Assembly (NCBI GenBank): GCA_041688015.1
Contig: JBDNIY010000001.1
Span: 558,001 to 622,000 of the forward strand
DNA length: 64,000 nt
From: Parvibaculum sp041688015
GTDB lineage: Bacteria > Pseudomonadota > Alphaproteobacteria > Parvibaculales > Parvibaculaceae
Reading direction: 5' to 3'
The notes beneath the pieces are model-generated. The model saw only the letters and a program-made list of their open reading frames with translations. It was not told the origin of the DNA and made no database searches. The position numbers and the translations under genes were made by a program. Shown piece after piece: positions 45,914-54,948 of the stretch. How positions within the stretch are numbered: the first letter of the stretch is position 1; each line of letters begins with the position of its first letter.

Positions 45914-45991
45914 TAAACCGGGGTCTAGTCAGCGCCTCGCCACAGGCGTAACCTAGCCAGAAGAATGAATTTCACTCTGGGAGAAGTTGGC

Positions 45992-46585
45992 ATGAGCAAT
46001 GAAATGCTGGGAACCGTCGCACATATCGCTGATGTGAAGACCGCCGCGCCCACTATTAAGGGCATGCACCACATCGCTTATCGCTGCCGCGACGCTGCCG
46101 AGACAAAAAAGTTCTATGTCGATCTCCTCGGCCTCAAACAATCTGCCGCACTCGCCTTCGACAAGACCCCAGACGGCGCAGATCGCCCTTTTATGCACTT
46201 GTTCTTTGAAATGGCTGACGGAAACTTCATCGCTTTTTTCGACGCTCCTTCAAGTGCTTCCGACAATGTCTTCACAATGAAGGACGGCATCGACGACTAT
46301 CACTTTGCCTTTGAAGTTGAGACAGAGGATGAACAAAAGGCATTCATGACACGCCTGCAAGAGGCCAAGGTGCCCGTCTTCGGTCCCATTAATCACGAGT
46401 TTTGTCATTCCATTTATTTCTTTGATCCCAATGGCTTGGCTTGCGAAATTACACGTCGAGATGAAAAACACGATGCCATTCTTGCCGCCGAAGGGTCTAA
46501 GGCCGCAAGCGCTCTCAAAGCCTGGAGCGAAAAGACCAAGGCCATCAAACAAGCCAAGATGAGCCTCTTCAAAGCCGCCGACTAG
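45992..46585 (+). CDS. VOC-family dioxygenase-like protein
   Basis: A 197-residue vicinal oxygen chelate protein: GMHHIAYRCRDAAETKKFYVDLLG near the N-terminus, LFFEMADGNFIAFFD, and FCHSIYFFDPNGLACEI in the second half, giving the His/Glu metal-ligand pattern of glyoxalases and ring-cleavage dioxygenases. The start at 45992 has GGGAGAAG 8 bases upstream; the frame opens at 45965. Its 3' end overlaps by 17 bases the remains of a convergent fadL-like gene. The substrate is unknown. Confidence 0.85.
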   Translation: MSNEMLGTVAHIADVKTAAPTIKGMHHIAYRCRDAAETKKFYVDLLGLKQSAALAFDKTPDGADRPFMHLFFEMADGNFIAFFDAPSSASDNVFTMKDGIDDYHFAFEVETEDEQKAFMTRLQEAKVPVFGPINHEFCHSIYFFDPNGLACEITRRDEKHDAILAAEGSKAASALKAWSEKTKAIKQAKMSLFKAAD

Positions 46586-47571
46586 GAAGCCTTCCTAAAC
46601 GCTCAACAATCCCAAAATTAATAATATCGGCAGACGCGTTCAGTCGACCGATCAGATTACCGCGTGTCGTATTTTCAGGGTCTGCGGTCGTCTGCGAAAC
46701 GGTCACATCCGGCGCAAAAACATGCGTATAGCCCGCATTGATCGTCGTCATATCGCTGAGCTTGTAACCGGCGCCAAGCGACGCCCAATAACGATCCGAG
46801 TCAGGAATACGCGGGCCTCGCAATGACGCATTGGGAATAACACCTTCGTCATAGGCGACACCCGACCGCAATGTCCATTTATCATCCGGTCGATAAGTCG
46901 CGCCGATTGACAAAACCCAACTATCGCACCAGAAATGCCCGACAGGATTTGTCCCTGCGGGCTCAGCGTGAAATCGGCTGATCCTCTCAGGTCAGCATCC
47001 ATCTTCGAGCGATAACCAATGCCGATGCGCGTATCGGCGCGCGGGGTCAGCAATACACCAAGCGTATATCTATAGACCCAGTCGTCACCTGTGACCGAGA
47101 CAAGGCTGTCTGCCGCAGGGTCGCCCGGTGCCGCAAGGCCACCGCTGCTCAATGTCCCAATATCAATGAAACTCGACAGCCGCGCGTCGATATACATGGC
47201 GCGCAAGCCAACGCCGAATGAAATCCAATCCGCTGCTTTCCACGCCAATTGCGGCGTAAACTCAATGGAGCGCACCCGCCTACGGGATTGCCAACCACAG
47301 TGGTCGCCTTTTCGATATCAAGATTGGCGCGGCCAAAAATTAGAGCGAAACTGCCCGCCACTTGCTTACCCGGAAAAAGGGTCAATGTTGCTGGATTGAA
47401 ATAGCTTGACGAAATGTCGCTGCCACCTGCAGCCACGCCCGCATAAGCATTTCCTTGCGACGCAGCCGACTGTTCATGCACTGCAAATCCTGCGGCCCAC
47501 GCCTCGCTCCCCAATGGAAAACCCACAATAGCCCCAACCAAAACCATCAAGCTAAAATTTCTGGAAGACAT
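46569..47571 (-). pseudogene. FadL/TodX-type outer-membrane transport protein, disrupted
   Basis: Three stretches in different frames together cover a FadL-family long-chain fatty-acid or hydrocarbon channel. The first (from 47571) has a signal peptide then AGFAVHEQSAASQGNAYAG and SSSYFNPATL; it leaves frame near 47280. The second begins RSIEFTPQLAWKAADW and runs to about 46925. The third is SIGATYRPDDKWTLRSGVAYDEG to GAGYKLSDMTTINAGYTH. At both joins roughly 60-75 residues expected in the family are absent and the frame changes, and the C-terminal beta-strand ending is lost. Two internal deletions in a dead gene are the simplest explanation. Confidence 0.85.
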
Positions 47572-47859
47572 ACGAACCTCATTGCGCAGGCGCCGCCTTC
47601 TTGTCGAAAGGGCGTCCATAAACGTCAATTTGGCAAAGCAGCTTGGGTCAATTCACGGGGATATCGATGCGACAATCAAACCGTTTCGTTCAGCACGTAG
47701 AGCTTGGTCATCGTCCATGCAAGTGGCAACAACAAATTTTATTGGCTTTCCGATATACGCGTAGATAGTCAATCGATGCCGCGCTGCGCATTGGCTCAAT
47801 ATAATGGCGCTTACAGACAATGACGGACAAATCCCTCTAAACGCCAATAGATGCAAGGC
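47572..47859. other. Intergenic region before the fadL-like pseudogene
   Basis: About 290 bp between the decayed fadL-like gene and the 3' end of the nitronate monooxygenase-like gene. I see no gene, RNA or terminator in it. Confidence 0.5.
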
Positions 47860-48783
47860 TCATAACGCAGCTTTCGCCACCTCGTACTCAGCTTTTAGTC
47901 GCCCGATCAATTCCGCAGCAGACTCAACGCGATCAATCGCACCCACGCCGTGTCCGGCAGACCAGACCTGTGCCCAACGCCGCGCGCCGCCTTGCGGATC
48001 GGTAAAATCGATATCGGGATTTACCTCCATCTCATTGAGATCAAAGCCAGCATTGGCAATGCTGGGCCGCAACCAATTAGCAGCAACGCCAGTGATTGCC
48101 CGCGTCAAAATCAAATCATCCACCGTCGCGCCGACAAGCATTTCGCGATAAGCCTCGCTCGCCATGCTCTCAATGCAGGGAATAAAGCGCGTGCCCATAT
48201 AGGCAAGATCTGCGCCCAGCACTTCAGAGGCACGAATGCCCGCGCCATTGACAATGCCGCCTCCCAATATGATCGGCCCGTCGAAAAATTCACGCACTGC
48301 CGGAACAAATGAAAAACCCGTCATCTGCCCCGTATGGCCGCCCACGCCAGCTGCCACCAGCACCAAACCATCGACACCGGCAGCAACCGCCTTGCGTGCA
48401 AACGCAACCGAATTGACGTCCGCAAACACAAGTCCACCAAATTCATGTACCCGGTCCACAATCGCCCGCGGACTGCCAAGCGCTGTCACAACCAGAGGTG
48501 GGCAATAGCGTTCCAGCAGCGCCATATCTTCATCAAGCCGTGCATTGGAACGGTGCACCACCACATTGGCTCCCCATGGCGCATCGGCATCGCTGAGCGA
48601 GGTGACGATCTGGTCGAGCCATGCGTCCAGCGTCTCTACGTCCCGCGCATTAGGCGTCGGAAATGTGCCAATGACACCGGCGCGACAGGGCGCGATGACA
48701 AGGTCAGGACCGCTCACCAGAAACATCGGTGCGGCAACCAGCGGCAGCGACATCCGCGAGCGCCATTCTTTCGGTAAATTCAA
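47860..48783 (-). CDS. Nitronate monooxygenase-like (NPD) flavoprotein
   Basis: A TIM-barrel FMN enzyme of the 2-nitropropane dioxygenase family: LPLVAAPMFLVSGPDLVIA at the N-terminus, the LVAAGVGGHTGQMTGFSFVP block with the catalytic histidine, and GGGIVNGAGIRASEVLGADLAYMGTRFI. It oxidises alkyl nitronates or acts as an NADH-quinone-type reductase; the real substrate is unknown. The frame is open back to a GTG at 48825, but a TTG at 48783 overlaps the upstream stop as TTGA with AGGGG just before, giving about 307 residues. Confidence 0.85.
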   Translation of the reverse strand: MNLPKEWRSRMSLPLVAAPMFLVSGPDLVIAPCRAGVIGTFPTPNARDVETLDAWLDQIVTSLSDADAPWGANVVVHRSNARLDEDMALLERYCPPLVVTALGSPRAIVDRVHEFGGLVFADVNSVAFARKAVAAGVDGLVLVAAGVGGHTGQMTGFSFVPAVREFFDGPIILGGGIVNGAGIRASEVLGADLAYMGTRFIPCIESMASEAYREMLVGATVDDLILTRAITGVAANWLRPSIANAGFDLNEMEVNPDIDFTDPQGGARRWAQVWSAGHGVGAIDRVESAAELIGRLKAEYEVAKAAL

Positions 48784-50657
48784 TGGAGGCCCCTGTTGTT
48801 CTGTTTTTTGTCGGTCTTCATCCACCAGGTGTCACTGCGATAGCCATAGAGCGACGTCGTCTTTGGATATTGCACCTTGTCCCACAGGGCGACCCATTGG
48901 TCGGGCGAATAGTAAAGTGGGATGACATAGTTTCCGCTCAGCAAAACGCGATCAAGCGCCCGCACGGCACTGACAAAACCCGCTCGCGACCGCGCCGACA
49001 GCAGCGCCGAGATCATTGTGTCAGCCGCCTCACTCTTGACCCCGGCAAAGTTATAGCTTCCCGGCAAATCCGCCGAGGCCGCACCCCAACGAAATGTCTG
49101 TTCGTTGCCGGGAGACAATGAGCCCGCCCAATCAAAAAAGATCATGTCGTAATCATAAGCGTCGAGGCGCCCTTGATACTGGCTCGGATCGACATTGCGT
49201 ACATGCACGTCGATGCCTGCACGGCGCAGCATGTTCGCATAAACAAGAGCCAGCCGCTCATCGCTTGGGCGCGCCACCAAAATCTCAAAGGTCAACGGCT
49301 TGCCACTCGCGCGCTCAACAAGCTGCCCATCGCGCACTTCATAGCCTGCATCGCTAAACAGCCGCAGTGCCTTAGCGCGGTTGGCGCGGTTCTGTCCCGC
49401 CACATCGCCCATCGGGGCCTCATAGCCATGCAACATGATCGATGCGCTCACAGAATCAGGAAACGGCTTGAGCAATGCACGTTCGCGCGCATCCGCCGCC
49501 CGCCCATGGGACGACAATTCGGAGTTGTCGAAATAGCTCTGTGTGCGCTTGTACACGCCATGAAACAGCGTTTTGCTGACCCATTCAAAATCGAACAATG
49601 CCGTCAGCGCCACACGCACACGGCGATCAGCGAAAACTGTCCGGCGCGTATTGAACACCAGCGCCCGCATGCCAGACGGCAGCCCATTGTGAAACACGAC
49701 CTGACGAAGGCGCCCGTCCTTTATCGCCGGAAAATTATACTCGCTCGTCCAGCGCCCCGGATCATCCTCCGCGCGCACATCATAGAGCCCCGCCTTGAAG
49801 GCCTCGAACGAGGCATTGCTGTCACGGTAATAGTCAAACACTAGGCGCTCGAAATTTCCCATGCCGCGATTGACAGCCAGATCGCGGCCCCAATAAACCG
49901 GGTCGCGTTGATAGACAATTTGCCCGCCCGGCTTGAACGATTTCACTGTGTAGCGCCCGCTCCCTACGGGCAGAGCATAGCCCGATTGTTCAAAGTCTCG
50001 CGACGCGTAAACATGCTTAGGCAGAATGGGCATCAACCCAAGAATGAGCGGCAATTCCCGATCAGGCCCACTGCCGTCCGGCTCCGGTGCAATGACAAAC
50101 GTAACGCTATGCGCATCCGGCCGTTTGATCGCAGAAACTTTGGAAAAATAGGATTTGTAGTTTGGACGTCCTTTGTCGCGCAGCACCTCAAGCGAGAAAA
50201 TCACATCGTCAACCGTGACTGGCGTGCCATCCGAAAATCGCGCTTGCGGCCGTAGATGGAATGTCAGCGAGCTTCTGTCGTCGGGCACATCAATGCTCTC
50301 GGCTAGCAATCCATAAAGGCTGAACGGTTCATCATAGCTGCGTGCCATCAGGCTCTCGAAAACATATTCCCGCAACCCAATGGCCGGCATGCCCCGCACA
50401 ATGAACGGGTTGAGACTGTCAAATATCCCAACCGCTCCATAATGGATGGTGCCGCCAACGGGCGCATCTGGATTGGCATAGGCAAAATGATCAAACCCCG
50501 GCGGGTAGAGAGGCTCGCCATGCATCGCGATGGCGTGGCGTGGCGCGGCAAAAGCCCCCGACGCGAGGACAAACATGCTCACCGCCACCACGAGGGCGAT
50601 GAGAGCCGCCGCCATCGGCAGCCTTAACCATTCCATCCGTATTGCGCCAATCGACAT
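48780..50657 (-). CDS. Extracellular solute-binding protein, peptide/nickel ABC type (YejA-like)
   Basis: A 625-residue exported binding protein of SBP family 5 with a signal peptide (LPMAAALIALVVAVSMFVLA, cleaved near AFA-AP). It has GTIHYGAVGIFDSLNPFIVRG, LTFHLRPQARFSDGTPVTVDDVIFS and NTRRTVFADRRVRVALTALFDFEWV. The size and N-terminus resemble YejA-type oligopeptide or microcin-uptake binding proteins. No permease or ATPase gene is nearby, so the rest of the transporter lies elsewhere. It overlaps the downstream nitronate monooxygenase-like gene at its stop. Confidence 0.9.
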   Translation of the reverse strand: MSIGAIRMEWLRLPMAAALIALVVAVSMFVLASGAFAAPRHAIAMHGEPLYPPGFDHFAYANPDAPVGGTIHYGAVGIFDSLNPFIVRGMPAIGLREYVFESLMARSYDEPFSLYGLLAESIDVPDDRSSLTFHLRPQARFSDGTPVTVDDVIFSLEVLRDKGRPNYKSYFSKVSAIKRPDAHSVTFVIAPEPDGSGPDRELPLILGLMPILPKHVYASRDFEQSGYALPVGSGRYTVKSFKPGGQIVYQRDPVYWGRDLAVNRGMGNFERLVFDYYRDSNASFEAFKAGLYDVRAEDDPGRWTSEYNFPAIKDGRLRQVVFHNGLPSGMRALVFNTRRTVFADRRVRVALTALFDFEWVSKTLFHGVYKRTQSYFDNSELSSHGRAADARERALLKPFPDSVSASIMLHGYEAPMGDVAGQNRANRAKALRLFSDAGYEVRDGQLVERASGKPLTFEILVARPSDERLALVYANMLRRAGIDVHVRNVDPSQYQGRLDAYDYDMIFFDWAGSLSPGNEQTFRWGAASADLPGSYNFAGVKSEAADTMISALLSARSRAGFVSAVRALDRVLLSGNYVIPLYYSPDQWVALWDKVQYPKTTSLYGYRSDTWWMKTDKKQNNRGLH

Positions 50658-50888
50658 GCCTTCTTTTGGCCTTCTTAATCCGCTCTATGGAAATTTGGGT
50701 CGGAGGGCAGGGGAGCATGGCCGCCGGTTCACAACTCACGAATTAGTTCTATCATGGATGGATTCGGCACCACGCATAGCCTATTCAATGCGAATATAAT
50801 GAGACTGACACCTGACGGAATGAATACATGCCGAGCCTCGAAAGGCTCAACGATTTGGGGCCTACAGGCCTCGTGAAAGGACACTTCA

Positions 50889-51455
50889 ATGTCGATCCGT
50901 CGCGCCGCTCTGGCGCTCGCTGCAGCTGCTTTGCTGGCCACCTCTATGACCTCGCTCGCCCGCGCCGCTGATCCGGCCCCGGCAGCGCCCGCGCTCAAAA
51001 CGGCCCATCCCGAAAAGAAGCCGATCATCAAACGCTTCGACACCTGGAGCACACGCTGCCAAGAGGATGAAAATGCCAAAGGCAAGATGTCCTGCCACGC
51101 CTTTGTCGATGTGCGCGCCGGCCAAGAAAAGAGCCAGATCCTTTATTTTGGCGTCGGTTATGTGCCCAACAAAAAGGGTGAGTTGTTCGCCTTCGCCATG
51201 ACCCCCTTGGGGTCGATCCTGCCGCCAGGCGTTGGCGTCTCTGTTGATGATAAAGAAAAATTCGGCGGCCCTTACGCCTTCTGCCTTCCCATCGGCTGTC
51301 AGGCAGAAATCAAGCTCACTGATGACCAAGTCAAAGCTATCAAAAACGGTAAATCTATGGAAATCCTGTTCCGACTAATGGGGCAGGGCGTCGTCAAAAT
51401 CCCGGTCGATCTGAAAGGCTTCTCTGCCGCCATCGCATCCTTGCCTAAGCCATAA
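50889..51455 (+). CDS. Invasion-associated locus B (IalB) family protein
   Basis: A 188-residue secreted protein with a signal peptide (RRAALALAAAALLATSMTSL, cleaved after ARA) and the IalB pattern of paired cysteines: FDTWSTRCQ, KMSCHAFVD and AFCLPIGCQAEIKL, with MTPLGSILPPGV between. IalB proteins are widespread in Hyphomicrobiales, linked in Bartonella to red-cell invasion; elsewhere the role is unknown. AAAGGAC precedes the ATG. It is convergent with an acyltransferase gene 13 bp away. Confidence 0.9.
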   Translation: MSIRRAALALAAAALLATSMTSLARAADPAPAAPALKTAHPEKKPIIKRFDTWSTRCQEDENAKGKMSCHAFVDVRAGQEKSQILYFGVGYVPNKKGELFAFAMTPLGSILPPGVGVSVDDKEKFGGPYAFCLPIGCQAEIKLTDDQVKAIKNGKSMEILFRLMGQGVVKIPVDLKGFSAAIASLPKP

Positions 51456-51468
51456 GCCTGATCGACAC

Positions 51469-52191
51469 TCAATCGTCCTTTGTTGGCGCGAACACGCTGC
51501 GCACCCATCGCCGCAGCGTGTTTTCGCGCAACAGATAGCGCATCAGCAAATCCATCTTTTGAGCCATCTCGGCTGGCTCGCTGAACAGTGCGCCGCGTGT
51601 CCGAATGTCACGTGCCGGATCGAGCTGGCGCACGACGCGTGCCGGGTTACCCGCCGCAATGCAATTGGCAGGAATGTCCTTGGTCACGACCGATCCCGCA
51701 CCAATGATACTGTTATCACCGATCGTTACGCCCTTGCCGACAATGGCGCGCACACCGAGCCAAACATTTTCGCCAATCACGATCGGCGCATGTTTATCCA
51801 ACTCGCGCGTCCGGTCGTAAGTGTCGTGCCAATCTGAATCCGAAATATAACAGCCGCTGGCAAACATCGTGTTGCTGCCAATGCTGATGCTTTCTGAGGC
51901 CACGATATGCGTCGCTGGGCTAATCAGTACATGATCACCAATACTAATGCGCCCCGTCCGGCCCTCCGTCGTCCATGTGCAAAGCCGCGTCAGCGAGCCC
52001 TTGGCTGCATGAATATGCGCATGTTGGCCGACCCGAATTTGTCCGCCATAAATTTCTAGGTTGCGCGGGCAGGTCACGCTCAAGCCGCCACCTACTTCGT
52101 CGAAGGCAGGCACAATAAAACGGTTCACATAGAACCGCACCCAGGCGTCCTGAAGACGTCGAATTTGATAGGGTCGCCAGTCGCCCCGCAC
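51469..52191 (-). CDS. Acyltransferase with left-handed beta-helix (hexapeptide repeat)
   Basis: A 240-residue protein whose middle (about 65-190) carries hexapeptide repeats of the maltose/galactoside acetyltransferase kind: ISIGDHVLISPATHIVA, SDSDWHDTYD, and the C-terminal VVTKDIPANCIAAGNPARVV that binds acetyl-CoA. It probably acetylates a sugar of a surface glycan. The GTG start at 52191 has GGAG 8 bases upstream. It is the only gene of this type here and is convergent with the IalB-family gene. Confidence 0.88.
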   Translation of the reverse strand: MRGDWRPYQIRRLQDAWVRFYVNRFIVPAFDEVGGGLSVTCPRNLEIYGGQIRVGQHAHIHAAKGSLTRLCTWTTEGRTGRISIGDHVLISPATHIVASESISIGSNTMFASGCYISDSDWHDTYDRTRELDKHAPIVIGENVWLGVRAIVGKGVTIGDNSIIGAGSVVTKDIPANCIAAGNPARVVRQLDPARDIRTRGALFSEPAEMAQKMDLLMRYLLRENTLRRWVRSVFAPTKDD

Positions 52192-52239
52192 GCGATCTGC
52201 TCCGTAAAATGAAAATGCCGCCCCGGTGGCTGCGTCCGT

Positions 52240-52572
52240 TCAGTGCGCCGTCTTGCTCAAAATGACATAAATGCCATCCTGCATCGGTCCGAAAAATTCC
52301 CTCACCTGAGGATGGCGCACAGGCTCGCCTGTGTCATCTGCCAACAGGTTTTGTTCAGAGACATAAGCGACATATTCCGTCTCCGCATTTTCGGCCAGCA
52401 GATGGTAATAGGGCTGGTCCTTGCGTGGGCGCACGTCTTCGGGAATCGACTGCCACCATTCATCCGAATTGTTGAATGTCGGATCGACATCAAAAATGAC
52501 GCCGCGGAACGCATAGAACCTGTGGCGAACAACCTGTCCGATTTGAAATTTCGCCTGCCGATTGACTTCCAT
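52240..52572 (-). CDS. hspQ: Heat shock protein HspQ (YccV-like)
   Basis: A 110-residue member of the HspQ/hemimethylated-DNA-binding family: AKFQIGQVVRHRFYAFRGVI, FDVDPTFNNSDEWWQSIP, DQPYYHLLAEN and TEYVAYVSEQNLL. In E. coli HspQ modulates Lon and DnaA stability. The frame opens at 52644, but the ATG at 52572 gives the usual length. It stands alone between the acyltransferase and a deacetylase gene. Confidence 0.93.
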   Translation of the reverse strand: MEVNRQAKFQIGQVVRHRFYAFRGVIFDVDPTFNNSDEWWQSIPEDVRPRKDQPYYHLLAENAETEYVAYVSEQNLLADDTGEPVRHPQVREFFGPMQDGIYVILSKTAH

Positions 52573-52665
52573 AGGTCTCCACTCGCACCAAATTACCGTG
52601 GCCGCAAGGTAGCAGGTGAAGCGCGCTGAAGAAATGGCTTGCATGAGCTAAATGACGCCAAACCC

Positions 52666-53583
52666 TCACGCAATTTTAGGCATCAGCGCCTGCAATTCCC
52701 GACATCCAATGACCTTGAACCCCTGATCCTCCAGATACCGGCGCAAACCTCCCGCCCCCAACAATTCATAGTCGGCCACCCGCGAGCGCCAGTCGGGACA
52801 AATGGAACGGATTTCCCGTGTATCAAGGGCCGGGTGAAACAGCGCATAGCCGATCTGACCGGGCCGCAGCTTGTCCAGCATGGCGCGCGTTTTCGCTGGT
52901 CGATCCTCTTCAATCTTGAGCGATAGCTGCAACACCCTGTCGATCAATGGCACATTGTCGCGCATCAGCCGCTCGGTCACGGCCTGAAACACAGCGATGG
53001 ACCGCTCGTCATATTGCGCGGCGCGCCACTGCGCCGCTTCCATCCGGAGCGCGAAAGGTGCAAGCCCCGCCGCCAAGGCCGCGTCGATGAAAACGCCATA
53101 AAACTTGCCATCCATCACCGAGCCCATATGCGTATCAAGATGCGAAATCGGAATGCCCGCCTCCCGCGCCATCGCAATCTGCATAATCAATTCGCGCGCC
53201 ACAGCAGCCGGGTCAGCCTGTTCTGCGACCGCTGCCGACGTTTTATGAAACGCACTTTCGCCGTCCATCAGCCCGCTCGTCCTATCGCGCGTTGAAACCG
53301 GCGACCAGCGATAACCCGGCCATTCGCTCGTCAATGTGGCGTGTACGCCCAGATCAGCGTCAGGATGATCCCGCGACCATGCCGCCGTTGCCCGAAACCA
53401 AGGGCAGGGCACCATCACTGAACCACAAGTAACCGAACGGCTGGCCCAGAGGGCATCAAAGGCGTCCAGCGATGCCCCGCACATGCCCACATCATCGACA
53501 TGCAGCAATAAAACCCTGTCCGTCTCTGCAAACCCCAACCGCTTAATCGCCGGATTAACGCTCATTTTGTCCCACATGTTCAT
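52666..53583 (-). CDS. ChbG/HpnK-family carbohydrate deacetylase
   Basis: A 305-residue YdjC-type deacetylase with the metal-binding HVDDVGMC at the N-terminus, GVHATLTSEWPG, and SHLDTHMGSV. It probably removes acetyl groups from an oligosaccharide or lipid-linked sugar. The start at 53583 has AAGGGAG upstream with 9-base spacing; a frame from 53637 is longer. It is divergent from the OYE-type reductase gene. Confidence 0.9.
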   Translation of the reverse strand: MNMWDKMSVNPAIKRLGFAETDRVLLLHVDDVGMCGASLDAFDALWASRSVTCGSVMVPCPWFRATAAWSRDHPDADLGVHATLTSEWPGYRWSPVSTRDRTSGLMDGESAFHKTSAAVAEQADPAAVARELIMQIAMAREAGIPISHLDTHMGSVMDGKFYGVFIDAALAAGLAPFALRMEAAQWRAAQYDERSIAVFQAVTERLMRDNVPLIDRVLQLSLKIEEDRPAKTRAMLDKLRPGQIGYALFHPALDTREIRSICPDWRSRVADYELLGAGGLRRYLEDQGFKVIGCRELQALMPKIA

Positions 53584-53704
53584 TTTTGTGCGCTCCCTTA
53601 CGCAAAGCTGCATTGCGCTGAGCAGGCTAATGGACAATATGGCATCAACTTACATTGCGGTGGAGCCTTGATCTGGTATCCACAAGAAAAAATTGGAAAA
53701 CACC

Positions 53705-54805
53705 ATGAGCCGATCTGTCGCCCCGCTGTTCAAGCCTTTTACGATCAACGGGTTGGAACTCGCCAACCGCGTCGTCATGGCTCCTATGACCCGCTCGCAG
53801 TCACCCAACGGCATCCCCGGCGAAAACGTCGCGGGCTATTACCGCCGCCGCGCTGAAAACGAAACCGGCCTCATCATCACCGAAGGCACAACTGTTGACG
53901 ATCCGGTTTCGACCATGGACCCGTCAGTCCCTAATTTTCACGGCGAAGCGCTCAAGGGCTGGAAGCATGTTGTGGAAGAAGTCCACAGCGTCGGCGGCAA
54001 AATCATGCCGCAGCTTTGGCATGTCGGCATGGCGCGCAATCCGCAAAAAGCACCGTACCCGGAATTGCCAAGCGCAGGCCCATCAGGCCTCGTAAAGCCC
54101 GGCAAGCAGGTCAGCGAACCCATGACCAAAGCCCACGTCCAGAAGGTCATTGATGCCTTTGGGCGTGGCGCTGCTGATGCGCGTGAGATCGGCTTCGATG
54201 GTGTCGAAGTTCACGGCGCGCATGGCTACCTCATTGATCAGTTTTTTTGGGAAGGGCTCAACCAGCGCGAAGACGAATTCGGTGGCGACATGCGCGCGCG
54301 CACAGAATTTGGCGTCAAGATCATCGAAGCGATCCGCCGTGAAGTCGGCAAGGATTATCCGCTGATCCTACGTTATTCTCAGTGGAAGCAGCAAGACTAC
54401 AACGTCAAACTTGCCGTCACACCAGACGACCTCGGTGCATTCTTAAAGCCGCTATCAGAAGCTGGCGTCGATTGCTTCCATGCTTCGACGCGTCGTTTCT
54501 GGGAACCCGAATTTGAAGGCTCGACGCTCAACCTCGCAGGCTGGACGAAAAAACTCACAGGCAAACCCGCAATCACTGTCGGCAGCGTCAGCCTGTCAGG
54601 TGAATTCATCGGCTCCTTTATGGGCGAAGCGTCAGAAACCACAGGCATCGACGATCTACTCGAACGTCTAGAAGCCGAAGAGTTCGACCTCGTCGCCGTC
54701 GGCCGCGCCCTCTTGGTTGATCCCGCTTGGGCTCGCAAAATCCACGAAGGCCGCTTCACCGATCTGATGCCCTTCAATCCCGCAGCGCTTGCGTCGCTGT
54801 CGTAA
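53705..54805 (+). CDS. NADH:flavin oxidoreductase, Old Yellow Enzyme family
   Basis: A 366-residue FMN TIM barrel: FKPFTINGLELANRVVMAPM, QLWHVGMARN (about 103-112) in the substrate site, and EVHGAHGYLIDQFFW. It reduces activated alkenes, or serves as the N-terminal half of a 2,4-dienoyl-CoA-reductase-like enzyme; only the OYE part is present. The ATG at 53705 is favoured over a TTG at 53693. A palindromic repeat follows the gene. Confidence 0.9.
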   Translation: MSRSVAPLFKPFTINGLELANRVVMAPMTRSQSPNGIPGENVAGYYRRRAENETGLIITEGTTVDDPVSTMDPSVPNFHGEALKGWKHVVEEVHSVGGKIMPQLWHVGMARNPQKAPYPELPSAGPSGLVKPGKQVSEPMTKAHVQKVIDAFGRGAADAREIGFDGVEVHGAHGYLIDQFFWEGLNQREDEFGGDMRARTEFGVKIIEAIRREVGKDYPLILRYSQWKQQDYNVKLAVTPDDLGAFLKPLSEAGVDCFHASTRRFWEPEFEGSTLNLAGWTKKLTGKPAITVGSVSLSGEFIGSFMGEASETTGIDDLLERLEAEEFDLVAVGRALLVDPAWARKIHEGRFTDLMPFNPAALASLS

Positions 54806-54827
54806 AAGCAATCAACAGAAACTCAGT

Positions 54828-54913
54828 GTCGTCCCGGGACTTGATCCCGGGACCCACCTTACTTGCTACATATGCTGAGAGTGCTGGACCCCGGGACCAA
54901 GTCCCGGGGTGAC
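54828..54913. repeat. Intergenic palindromic repeat (alphaproteobacterial type)
   Basis: Two inverted units, GTCGTCCCGGGACTTGATCC onward (54828-54856) and its near complement (54885-54913), separated by about 28 bases. It lies between convergent genes and could also act as a terminator. It resembles the element at 8631-8724 in layout: two opposed copies containing a CTTGA(T/C)CC(G/C)GG-like core. Confidence 0.75.
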
Positions 54914-54948
54914 TAACTTCATTTACGGAGAACAACTCAGCCTTAACC

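Noticed and set aside
48783..48825. Longer start (GTG at 48825) for the nitronate monooxygenase-like gene
   Set aside because: It would overlap the upstream gene by 46 bases; the TTG at 48783 overlaps only as TTGA with a purine-rich site before it. The choice remains uncertain.
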